Below are positions 37,331 to 50,103 of a stretch of DNA of 64,000 bases, piece by piece (position 1 is the stretch's first letter; every line of letters starts with the position of its first letter). The position numbers were made by a program, and so were the translations under genes. Source of the DNA: Hydractinia symbiolongicarpus (Eukaryota > Cnidaria > Hydrozoa > Anthoathecata > Hydractiniidae); the NCBI RefSeq assembly GCF_029227915.1, contig NC_079880.1, positions 7,008,001 to 7,072,000 on the forward strand. The letters are read 5' to 3'. The notes beneath the pieces are model-generated. The model saw nothing but the letters and a program-made list of their open reading frames with translations, had not been told where the DNA came from and searched no databases.

Positions 37331-40300
37331 GAAACGATTGACTGTGGGACTTAATTGAACTGATTATAGACTGTGACCTTATAAATGTTAAAGTGAGACA
37401 ATTGGACTCCAAGAAATAACATTCTTCCTAATTTGACATGATTGCCGAAACTTAGCGATTACACTGGGCGCTGTGGTAGCGCTTCAATTAAAAATTAAGA
37501 TAAAAAAGTCATTCTTTACTGTGGGACAAATCTTAGCCGTTATCGCACGCTGAAGAATTAGCGACAGTTTCAAAATATACATTTCATTGACTTTTTAACG
37601 GTGTCAGTCCTTTTGAGCTACAACGGTTGGGTCACCTATTCGTACCAACATGTGTTTAGCGATATTTTTTTGATACTACTAGGTTGCATCGCTTTTAACA
37701 ATGAAACGATGGACTGTGTGACTTAAATGAACAAACTTTGGACTGTGACCTGATAAATGTGATAAATGAGACAATTGGACTCCAAGAAATAACATTCTTT
37801 TTAATTTGACGGGATTTCCGGAACTCAGCGATTGCACTGGGCGCTGTGGTAGCGCTTTATTTAAAAAATAAGATAAAAAAGTCATTCTTTACTGTGGGAC
37901 CAATCTTAGCCGTTATCGCGCGCTGTAGAATTAGCGACAGTTTCAAAAACTACATTTCATTTGCTTTCTAACAGTATCAATCCGTTTGAGTTGCAAACGG
38001 TTGAGTCACATATTCGTACCAACATGTATTCGTGCTATTTTCCGGTCTTACTAGGTTGTATGGCTTTTACCAGTGAAACGATTGACTGTGGGACTTAATT
38101 GAACTGACTACGGACTGTGACCTTAAAAATGTTTTAAGTGAGACAAGCGGATTCCAAGAAATATCATTCTTTTTAATTTGATATGATTTCCGGAACTCAG
38201 CGATCACACTGGGCGCTGTGGTAGCGCCTCATTTAAGAATTTATATAAATAAGTCATTCTTTACTGTGGGACCAAATCTAGCCGTTTTCGCGCACTGAAG
38301 AAATAGCGACAGTTTCAAAAACTACATTCCATTGACTTTCTAAAAATATCAATCCGTTTGAGTTACAACGGTTGAGTCGCATATTCGTACCAACATGTAT
38401 TTCGTGATATTTTTCCGGTACTACAAGGTTGTATGGCTTTTAACAGTGAAACGATTGATTGTGGGACTTAATTGAACTGATTATGGACTGTGACCTTAAA
38501 AATGTTATAAGTGAGACAAGCGGACTCCAAGAAATAACATTCTTTTTAATTTGACATGATTGCCGGAACTTAGCGATTACACTGGGCGCTGTGGTAGCGC
38601 TTCATTTAAGAATTTAGATAAAGAAGTCATTCTTTACTGTGGAACCAATCTTAGCCGTTATCGCGCGCTGAAGAATTAGCGACAGTTTCAAAAACTACAT
38701 TTCATTTGCTTTCTAACTGTATCAATCCGTTTGAGTTGCAACGGTTGAGTCACATATTCGTACCAACATGTATTCGTGCTATTTTCCGGTATTACCAGGT
38801 TGTATGGCTTTTACCAGTGAAACGATTGACTGTGGGACTTAATTGAACTGACAATGGACTGTGACCTTAAAAATGTTTTAAGTGAGACAAGCGGACTCCA
38901 AGAAATAACATTCTTTTTAATTTGACATGATTGCCGGAACTTAGCGATTACACTGGGCGCTGTGGTAGCGCTTCATTTAAGAATTTAGATAAATAAGTCA
39001 TTCTTTACTGTGGGACCAATCCTAGCTGTTATCGCGCGCTGAAGAAATAGCGACAGTTACAAAAACTACATTTCATTGTCTTTCTAACAGTGTCAGTCCG
39101 TTTGAGTTACAACGGTTGGGTCACATATTCGTACCAACATGTATTTAGCGATATTTTCCGGTACTACTAGGTTGTATGGCTTTTAGCAGTGAAACGATTG
39201 GCTGTGGGACTTAATTGAACAAACTTTGGACTATAACCAAATAATTTTGATAAATGAGAAAATTGGACTCCAAGAAATAACATTCTTCTCAATTTGACAT
39301 GATTGCCGAAACTCAGCGATTACACTGGGCGCTGTGGTAGCGCTTCAATAAAAAATTAAGATAAAAAAGTCATTCTTTACTGTGGGACCAATCCTAGCCG
39401 TTATCGCGCGCTGAAGAAATAGCGACAGTTTCAAAAACTAAATTTCATTGACTTTCTAAGAATATCAATCCGTTTGAGTTACAACGGTTGAGTCACATAT
39501 TCGTACCAACATGTATTTCGTGATATTTTGTCTGGTACTACTAGGTTGTAAGGCTTTTAACAGTGAAACGATTGACTGTGGGACTTAATTGAACTGATTA
39601 TAGACTGTGACCTTATAAATGTTAAAGTGAGACAATTGGACTCCAAGAAATAACATTCTTCCTAATTTGACATGATTGCCGAAACTTAGCGATTACACTG
39701 GGCGCTGTGGTAGCGCTTCAATTAAAAATTAAGATAAAAAAGTCATTCTTTACTGTGGGACAAATCTTAGCCGTTATCGCACGCTGAAGAATTAGCGACA
39801 GTTTCAAAATATACATTTCATTGACTTTTTAACGGTGTCAGTCCTTTTGAGCTACAACGGTTGGGTCACCTATTCGTACCAACATGTGTTTAGGGATATT
39901 TTTTTGATACTACTAGGTTGCATTGCTTTTAACAATGAAACGATGGACTGTGTGACTTAAATGAACAAACTTTGGACTGTGACCTGATAAATGTGATAAA
40001 TGAGACAATTGGACTCCAAGAAATAACATTCTTTTTAATTTGACGGGATTTCCGGAACTCAGCGATTGCACTGGGCGCTGTGGTAGCGCTTCATTTAAGA
40101 ATTTATATAAATAAGTCATTCTTTACTGTGGGACCAAATCTAGCCGTTTTCGCGCGCTGAAGAAATAGCGACAGTTTCAAAAACTACATTCCATTGACTT
40201 TCTAAAAATATCAATCCGTTTGAGTTACAACGGTTGAGTCGCATATTCGTACCAACATGTATTTCGTGATATTTTTCCGGTACTACTAGGTTGTATGGCT

Positions 40301-40700
40301 TTTAACAGTGAAACGATTGACTGTGGGACTTAATTGAACTGATTATGGACTGTGACCTTAAAAATGTTATAAGTGAGACAAGCGGACTCCAAGAAATAAC
40401 ATTCTTTTTAATTTGACATGATTGCCGGAACTTAGCGATTACACTGGGCGCTGAGGTAGCGCTTCATTTAAGAATTTAGATAAAGAAGTCATTCTTTACT
40501 GTGAAACCAATCTTAGCCGTTATCGCGCGCTGAAGAATTAGCGACAGTTTCAAAAACTACATTTCATTTGCTTTCTAACAGTATCAATCCGTTTGAGTTG
40601 CAACGGTTGAGTCACATATTCGTACCAACATGTATTCGTGCTATTTTCCGGTATTACTAGGTTGTATGGCTTTTACCAGTGAAACGATTGACTGTGGGAC
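37331..40700 (+). repeat. Satellite block I: pentamer shift of 1862 bp, mosaic
   Basis: TTATATAAATAAGTC (38241 and 40103) and TGACAATGGACTG (38849 and 40711) are 1862 bp apart. A second relation, 37350-37850 with 39585-40085, has a shift of about 2234 bp and carries the GTGTGACTTAAATGAAC variant. The two shifts cannot come from one clean HOR, so the block is a mosaic of at least two exchanges. Confidence 0.7.
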
Positions 40701-43540
40701 TTAATTGAACTGACAATGGACTGTGACCTTAAAAATGTTTTAAGTGAGACAAGCGGACTCCAAGAAATAACATTCTTTTTAATTTGACATGATTTCCGGA
40801 ACTCAGCGATTACACTGGGCGCTGTGGTAGCGCTTTATTTAAGAATTTAGATAAATAAGTCATTCTTATTTGTGGGACCAATCCTAGCCGTTATCCCGCG
40901 CTGAAGAAATAGCGACAGTTTCAAAAAATTCATTTCATTGAATTTCTAAGAATATCAATCCGTTTGAGTTACAACGGTTGAGTCACATATTCGTACCAAC
41001 ATGTATTTCGTGATACTTTCCCGGTACTACTAGGTTGTATGGCTTTTACCAGTGAAACGATTGACTGTGGGACTTAATTGAACTGATTATGGACTGTGAC
41101 CTTAAAAATGTTATAAGTGAGACAATTGGACTCCAAGAAATAACACTCTTCCTAATTTGACATGATTGCCGAAACTCAGCGATTACGCTGGGCGCTGTGG
41201 CAGCGCTTCAATTAAAAATTAAGATAAAAAAGTCATTCTTTACTGTGGGACAAATCTTAGCCGTTATCGCACGCTGAAGAATTAGCGACAGTTTCAAAAT
41301 ATACATTTCATTGACTTTTTAACGGTGTCAGTCCTTTTGAGCTACAACGGTTGGGTCACCTATTCGTACCAACATGTGTTTAGCGATATTTTTTTGATAC
41401 TACTAGGTTGCATCGCTTTTAACAATGAAACGATGGACTGTGTGACTTAATTGAACTACCTTTGGACTGTGACCTGATAAATGTGATAAATGAGACAATT
41501 GGACTCCAAGAAATAACATTCTTCTTAGTTTGAGAGGATTGCCGGAACTCAGCGATTACACGGGGCGCTGTGGTAGCGCTTCATTTAAAAATTTAGATAA
41601 ATAAGTCATTCTTTACTGTGGGACCAATCCTAGCCGTTATCGCGCGCTGAAGAAATAGCGACAGTTACAAAAACTACATTTCATTGTCTTTCTAACAGAG
41701 TCAGTCCGTTTGAGTTACAACGGTCGGGTCACATATTCGTACCAACATGTATTTAGCGATATTTTCCGGTACTACTAGGTTGTATGGCTTTTAGCAGTGA
41801 AACGATTGGCTGTGGGACTTAATTGAACAAACTTTGGACTATAACCAAATAAATTTGATATTTGAGAAAATTGGACTCCAAATAATAACATTCTTCTCAA
41901 TTTGACATGATTGCCGAAACTCAGCGATTACAGTGGGCGCTGTGGTAGCGCTTCAATTAAAAATTAAGATAAAAAAGTCATTCTTTACTGTGGGACCAAT
42001 CCTAGCCGTTATCGCGCGCTGAAGAAATAGCGACAGTTTCAAAAACTACATTTCATTTGCTTTCTAACAGTATCAATCCGTTTGAGTTGCAACGGTTGAG
42101 TCACATATTCGTACCAACATGTATTCGTGCTATTTTCCGGTATTACTAGGTTGTATGGCTTTTACCAGTGAAACGATTGACTGTGGGACTTAATTGAACT
42201 GACAATGGACTGTGACCTTAAAAATGTTTTAAGTGAGACAAGCGGACTCCAAGAAATAACATTCTTTTTAATTTGAGATGATTTCCGGAACTCAGCGATT
42301 ACACTGGGCGCTGTGGTAGCGCTTTATTTAAGAATTTAGATAAATAAGTCATTCTTAACTGTGGGACCAATCCTAGCCGTTATCCCGCGCTGAAGAAATA
42401 GCGACAGTTTCAAAAAATTCATTTCATTGACTTTCTAAGAATATCAATCCGTTTGAGTTACAACGGTTGAGTCACATATTCGTACCAACATGTATTTCGT
42501 GATACTTTCCCGGTACTACTAGGTTGTATGGCTTTTACCAGTGAAACGATTGACTGTGGGACTTAATTGAACTGATTATGGACTGTGACCTTAAAAATGT
42601 TATAAGTGAGACAATTGGACTCCAAGAAATAACACTCTTCCTAATTTGACATGATTGCCGAAACTCAGCGATTACGCTGGGCGCTGTGGCAGCGCTTCAA
42701 TTAAAAATTAAGATAAAAAAGTCATTCTTTACTGTGGGACAAATCTTAGCCGTTATCGCACGCTGAAGAATTAGCGACAGTTTCAAAATATACATTTCAT
42801 TGACTTTTTAACGGTGTCAGTCCTTTTGAGCTACAACGGTTGGGTCACCTATTCGTACCAACATGTGTTTAGCGATATTTTTTTGATACTACTAGGTTGC
42901 ATCGCTTTTAACAATGAAACGATGGACTGTGTGACTTAATTGAACTACCTTTGGACTGTGACCTGATAAATGTGATAAATGAGACAATTGGACTCCAAGA
43001 AATAACATTCTTCTTAGTGTGAGAGGATTGCCGGAACTCAGCGATTACACGGGGCGCTGTGGTAGCGCTTCATTTAAAAATTTAGATAAATAAGTCATTC
43101 TTTACTGTGGGACCAATCCTAGCCGTTATCGCGCGCTGAAGAAATAGCGACAGTTACAAAAACTACATTTCATTGTCTTTCTAACAGAGTCAGTCCGTTT
43201 GAGTTACAACGGTCGGGTCACATATTCGTACCAACATGTATTTAGCGATATTTTCCGGTACTACTAGGTTGTATGGCTTTTAGCAGTGAAACGATTGGCT
43301 GTGGGACTTAATTGAACAAACTTTGGACTATAACCAAATAAATTTGATAAATGAGAAAATTGGACTCCAAATAATAACATTCTTCTCAATTTGACATGAT
43401 TGCCGAAACTCAGCGATTACAGTGGGCGCTGTGGTAGCGCTTCAATTAAAAATTAAGATAAAAAAGTCATTCTTTACTGTGGGACCAATCCTAGCCGTTA
43501 TCGCGCGCTGAAGAAATAGCGACAGTTTCAAAAACTAAAT
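40700..43540 (+). repeat. Satellite HOR J: tetramer of 1489 bp, about two copies
   Basis: TGACAATGGACTG (40711 and 42200) and AACATGTGTTTAGCG (41371 and 42860) recur at 1489 bp, with matching rare variants such as TTACGCTGGGCGCTGTGGC and CAAATAATAACATTC or its parent. The match ends near 43540, where the second copy changes to a CTAAATTTCATTGAC type. Confidence 0.82.
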
Positions 43541-46500
43541 TTCATTGACTTTCTAAGAATATCAATCCGTTTGAGTTACAACGTCTGAATCACATATTCG
43601 TACCAACATGTATTCGTGCTATTTTCCGGTATTACTAGGTTGTATGGCTTTTACCAGTGAAACGATTGACTGTGGGACTTAATTGAACTGACTATGAACT
43701 GTTACCTTAAAAATGTTATAAGTGAGACAAGCGGACTCCAAGAAATAACATTCTTTTTAATTTGACATGATTGCCGGAACTCAGCGATTACACTGGGCGC
43801 TGTGGTAGCGCTTCATTTAAGAATTTAGATAAATAAGTCATTCTTTACTGTGGGACCAATCCTAGCCGTTATCGCGCGCTGAAGAAATAGCGACAGTTTC
43901 AAAAATTAAATTTCATTGACTTTCTAAGAATATCAATCCGTTTGAGTTACAACGGTTGAGTCACATATTCGTACCAACATGTATTTCGTGATATTTTGTC
44001 CGGTACTACTAGGTTGTAAGGCTTTTAACAGTGAAACGATTGACTGTGGGACTTAATTGAACTGATTATAGACTGTGACCTTATAAATGTTAAAGTGAGA
44101 CAATTGGACTCCAAGAAATAACATTCTTCCTAATTTGACATGATTGCCGAAACTTAGCGATTACACTGGGCGCTGTGGTAGCGCTTCAATTAAAAATTAA
44201 GATAAAGAAGTCATTCTTTACAGTGGGACCAATCTTAGCCGTTATCGCGCGCTGAAGAATTAGCAACAGTTTCAAAAACTACATTTCATTTGCTTTCTAA
44301 CAGTATCAATCCGTTTGAGTTGCAACGGTTGAGTCATATATTCGTACCAACATGTATTCGTGCTATTTTCCGGTATTACTAGGTTGTATGGCTTTTACCA
44401 GTGAAACGATTGACTGTGGGACTTAATTGAACTGACAATGGACTGTGACCTTAAAAATGTTTTAAGTGAGACAAGCGGACTCCAAGAAATAACATTCTTT
44501 TTAATTTGACATGATTTCCGGAACTCAGCGATTACACTGGGCGCTGTGGTAGCGCTTTATTTAAGAATTTAGATAAATAAGTCATTCTTAACTGTGGGAC
44601 CAATCTTAGCCGTTATCGCGCGCTGTAGAATTAGCGACAGTTTCAAAAACTACATTTCATTTGCTTTCTAACAGTATCAATCCGTTTGAGTTGCAAACGG
44701 TTGAGTCACATATTCGTACCAACATGTATTCGTGCTATTTTCCGGTATTACTAGGTTGTATGGCTTTTACCAGTGAAACGATTGACTGTGGGACTTAATT
44801 GAACTGACTACGGACTGTGACCTTAAAAATGTTTTAAGTGAGACAAGTGGATTCCAAGAAATATCATTCTTTTTAATTTGATATGATTTCCGGAACTCAG
44901 CGATTACACTGGGCGCTGTGGTAGCGCTTCATTTAAGAATTTATATAAATAAGTCATTCTTTACTGTGGGACCAAATCTAGCCGTTTTCGCGCGCTGAAG
45001 AAATAGCGACAGTTTCAAAAACTACATTCCATTGACTTTCTAAAAATATCAATCCGTTTGGGTTACAACGGTTGAGTCGCATATTCGTACCAACATGTAT
45101 TTCGTGATATTTTTCCGGTACTACTAGGTTGTAAGGCTTTTAACAATGAAATGATTGACTGTGGGACTTAATTGAACTAACTTTGGACTGTGACCTGATA
45201 AATGTGATAAATGAGACAATTGGACTCCAAGAAATAACATTCTTTCTAATTTGACGGGATTTCCGGAACTCAGCGATTACACTGGGCGCTGTGGTAGCGC
45301 TTTATTTCAAAATTTAGATAAATAAGTCATTCTTTACTGTGGGACCAATCCTAGCCGCTAGTGCGCGCTGAAGAAATATCGACAGTTTCAAAAACTAAAT
45401 TTCATTGACTTTCTAACGGTGTTAGTCCTTTTGAGCTACAACGGTTGGGTCACCTATTCGTACCAACATGTGTTTAGCGATATTTTTTTGATATTACTAG
45501 GTTGCATCGCTTTTATCAATGAAACGATGGACTGTGTGACTTAATTGAACTACCTTTGGACTGTGACCTGATAAATGTGATAAATGAGACAATTGGACTC
45601 CAAGAAATAACATTCTTCTTAGTTTGAGAGGATTGCCGGAACTCAGCGATTACACGGGGCGCTGTGGTAGCGCTTCATTTAAAAATTTAGTTAAATAAGT
45701 CATTCTTTACTGTGGGACCAATACTAGCCGTTATCGCGCGCTGAAGAAATAGCGACAGTTACAAAAACCACATTTCATTGTCTTTCTAACAGTGTCAGTC
45801 CGTTTGAGTTACAACGGTTGGGTCACATATTCGTACCAACATGTATTTAGCGATATTTTCCGGTACTACTAGGTTGTATGGCTTTTGGCAGTGAAACGAT
45901 TGGCTGTGGGACTTAATTGAACAAACTTTGGACTATAACCAAATAAATTTGTTAAATGAGAAAATAGGACTCCAAGAAATAACATTCTTCTTAATTTGAC
46001 ATGATTGCCGAAACTCAGCGATTACACTGGGCGCTGTGGTAGCGCTTCAATTAAAAATTAAGATAAAAAAGTCATTCTTTACTGTGGGACCAATCCTTGC
46101 CGTTATCGGGCGCTGAAGAAATAGCGACAGTTTCAAAAACTAAATTTCATTGACTTTCTAAGAATATCAATCCGTTTGAGTTACAACGTTTGAGTCACAT
46201 ATTCGTACCAACATGTATTTCGTGATGTTTTTCCGGTACTACTAGGTTGTAAGGCTTTTAACAGTGAAACGATTGACTGTGGGACTTAATTGACTGACTA
46301 TGGACTGTGACCTTAAAAATGTTATAAGTGAGACAAGCGGACTCCAAGAAATAACATTCTTTTTAATTTGGCATGATTGCCGGAACTCAGCGATTACACT
46401 GGGCGCTGTGGTAGCGCTTCATTTAAGAATTTAGATAAATAAGTCATTCTTTACTGTGGGACCAATCCTAGCCGTTATCGCGCGCTGAAGAAATAGCGAC

Positions 46501-47121
46501 AGTTTCAAAAACTAAATTTCATTGACTTTCTAAGAATATCAATCCGTTTGAGTTACAACGGTTGAGTCACATATTCGTACCAACATGTAATTCGTGCTAT
46601 TTTCCGGTATTACTAGGTTGTATGGCTTTTACCAGTGAAACGATTGACTGTGGGACTTAATTGAACTGACTACGGACTGTGATCTTAAAAATATTTTAAG
46701 TGAAACAAGCGGATTCCAAGAAATATCATTCTTTTTAATTTGACATGATTTCCGGAACTCAGCGATTACACTGGGCGCTGTGGTAGCGCTTCATTTAAGA
46801 ATTTAGATAAGTAAGTCACTCTTAACTGTGGGACCAATCCTAGCCGTTATCGCGCACTGAAGAAATAGCGACAGTTTCAAAAACTAAATTTCATTGACTT
46901 TCTAAGAATATCAATCCGTTTGAGTTACAACGGTTGAGTCACATATTCGTACCAACATGTATTTAGCGATATTTTTTCCGGTACTACTAGGTTGTAAGGA
47001 TTTTAACAGTGAAACGATTGACTGTGGGACTTAATTGAACTGATTATGGACTGTGACCTAATAAATGTGATAAATGAGAAAATTGGACTCCAAGAAATAA
47101 CATTCTTCTCAATTTGACATG
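43540..47121 (+). repeat. Satellite block K: mosaic of HOR H and block I monomers
   Basis: About ten monomers. Sequence near 44190-44290 (AAAGAAGTCATTCTTTACAG with TAGCAACAG) matches trimer monomers at 36013 and 37131. Sequence near 44603-45100 (CGCTGTAGAATT, GACTACGGACTG, GATATGATTTCC) matches 37897-38400, about 6.7 kb upstream. I found no single constant period across the block. Confidence 0.65.
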
Positions 47122-50103
47122 ATTGCCGGAAGTAAGCGATTACACAGGGCGCTGTGGTAGCGCTTTATTTAAGAATTTAGATAAATAAGTCATTCTTTAC
47201 TGTGGGACCAATCCTATCCGTTATCGCGCACTGAGGAAATAGCGACACTTTCAAAAACTACATTTTATCGTCTTTCTAACAGTGTCAGTCCGTTTGAGTT
47301 ACAACGGTTGGGTCACATATTCGTACTAACATGTATTTAGCGATATTTTTTTTGATATTACTAGGTTGCATCGCTTTTAACAATGAAATGATTGACTGTG
47401 GGACTTAATTGAACTAACTTTGGACTGTGACCTGATAAATGTGATAAATGAGACAATTGGACTCCAAGAAATAACATTCTTTCTAATTTGACGGGATTTC
47501 CGGAACTCAGCGATTACACTGGGCGCTGTGGTAGCGCTTTATTTCAAAATTTAGATAAATAAGTCATTCTTTACTGTGAGACCAATCCTAGCCGCTAGTG
47601 CGCGCTGAAGAAATATCGACAGTTTCAAAAACTAAATTTCATTGACTTTCTAACGGTGTCAGTCCGTTTGAGTTACAACGCTTGGGTCACACATTCGTAC
47701 CAACATGTATTTAGCGATATTTTTTTTGATATTACTAAGTTGCATCGCTTTTAACAATGAAACGAATGACTGTGGGACTTAATTGAACTGATTATGTACT
47801 GTGACCTTATAAATGTTAAAGTGAGACAATTGGACTCCAAGATATAACATTCTTCCTAATTTGACATGATTGCCGAAACTCAGCGATTACACTGGGCCCT
47901 GTGGTAGCGCTTCAATTAAAAATTAAGATAAAAAAGTCATTTTTTACTGTGGGACCAATCTTAGCCGTTACCGCGCGCTGAAGAAATATCGACAGTTTCA
48001 AAAACAAAATTTCATCGACTTTCTAACGGTGTCAGTCCGTTTGAGTTACAACGATTGGGTCACATATTCGTACTAACATGTATTTAGCGATATTTTTTTT
48101 GATATTACTAGGTTGCATCGCCCTTAACAATGAAACGATTGACTGTGGGATTTAATTGAACGAACTTTGGACTGTGACCTAATAAATGTGATAAATGAGA
48201 AAATTGGACTCCAAGAAATAACATTCTTCTCAATTTGCCATGATTGCCGGAACTTAGCGATTACACTGGGCGCTGTGGTAGCGCTTTATTTAAAAGTTAA
48301 GATAAATAAGTCATTCTTTACTGTGGGACCAATCTTAGCCGTTATCGCGCGCTGTAGAATTAGCGACAGTTTCAAAAACTACATTTCATTTGCTTTCTAA
48401 CAGTATCAATCCGTTTGAGTTGCAAACGGTTGAGTCACATACTCGTACCAACATGTTTTTGTGCTATTTTCCGGTATTACTAGGTTGTATGGCTTTTACC
48501 ATTGAAACGATTGACTGTGGGACTTAATTGAACTGACTATGGACTGTGACTTTAAAAATGTTATAAGTGAGACAAGCGGACTCTAAGAAATAACATTCTT
48601 TTTAATTTGACATGATTGCCGGAACTCAGCGATTACACTGGGCGCTGTGGTAGCGCTTCATTTAAGAATTTAGATAAATAAGTCATTCTTTACTGTTGGA
48701 CCAATCCTAGCCGTTATCGCGCGCTGAAGAAATAGCGACAGTTTCAAAAACTAAATTTCATTGACTTTCTAAGAATATCAATCCGTTTGAGTTACAACGG
48801 TTGAGTCACATATTCGTACCAACATGTATTTCGTCATATTTTTTCCGGTACTACTAGGTTGTAAGGATTTTAACAGTGAAACGATTGACTGTGGGACTTA
48901 ATTGAACTGATTATGGACTGTGACCTTATAAATGTTAAAGTGAGACAATTGGAATCCAAGAAATAACATTCTTCCTAATTTGACATGATTGCCGAAACTT
49001 AGCGATTACACTGGGCGCTGTGGTAGCGCTTCAATTAAAAATTAAGATAAAAAAGTCATTCTTTACTGTGGGACCAATCTTAGTCGTTATCGCGCGCTGA
49101 AGAATTAGCGACAGTTTCAAAAACTACATTTCATTTGCTTTCTAACAGTATCAATTCGTTTGAGTTGCAACAGTTGAGTCACATATTCGTACCAACATGT
49201 ATTCGTGCTATTTTCCGGTATTACTAGGTTGTATGGCTTTTACCAGTGAAACGATTGACTGTGGGACTTAATTGAACTGACCACGGACTGTGACCTTAAA
49301 AATGTTTTAAGTGAGACAAGCGGATTCCAAGAAATATCATTCTTTTTAATTTGACATGATTTCCGGAACTCAGCGATTACACTGGGCGCTGTGGTAGCGC
49401 TTCATTTAAGAATTTAGATAAGTAAGTCATTCTTAACTGTGGGACCAATCCTAGCCGTTATCCCGCGCTGAAGAAATAGCGACAGTTTCAAAAACTACAT
49501 TCAATTGACTTTCTAAGAATATCAATCCGTTTGAGTTACAACGGTTGAGTCGCATATTCGTACCAACATGTATTTCGTGATATTTTTCCGGTACTACTAG
49601 GTTGTATGGCTTTTAACAGTGAAACGATTGACTGTGGGACTTAATTGAACTGATTATGGACTGTGACCTTATAAATGTTAAAGTGAGACAATTGGACTCC
49701 AAGAAATAACATTCTTCCTAATTTGACATCATTGCAGAAACTCAGCGATTACGCTGGGCGCTGTGGCAGCGCTTCAACTAAAAATTAAGATAAAAAAGTC
49801 ATTCTTTACTGTGGGACCAATCTTAGCCGTTATTGCGCGCTGAAGAATTAGCGACAGTTTCAAAATCTACATTTCATTGACTTTTTAACGGTGTCAGTCC
49901 TTTTGAGCTACAACGGTTGGGTCACCTATTCGTACCATCATGTGTTTAGCGATATTTTTCTGATACTACTAGGTTGCAACGCTTTTAACAATGAAACGAT
50001 GGACTGTGGGACTTTATTGAACTACCTTTGGACTGTGACCTGATAAATGTGATAAATGAGACAATTGGACTCCAAGAAATAACTTTCTTCTTAATTTGAC
50101 GGG
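47122..50103 (+). repeat. Satellite HOR L, copy 1: octamer of 2982 bp
   Basis: Eight monomers. The left edge is where GGAAGTAAGCGATTACACAG begins to agree with copy 2. The two copies are nearly identical; I noticed three differences by eye: GAGGAAAT against GAAGAAAT near 47234, one A fewer in copy 2 near 50985, and GTGATAAATG against GTTATAAATG near 48188. This is the mark of a recent duplication. Confidence 0.88.

Noticed and set aside
37679-37885. Minus-strand 68-residue frames at 32575, 34426, 37679 and 39913
   Set aside because: They are the same monomer phase in HOR G and block I and vary freely in sequence, with no sign of coding constraint that I can see.
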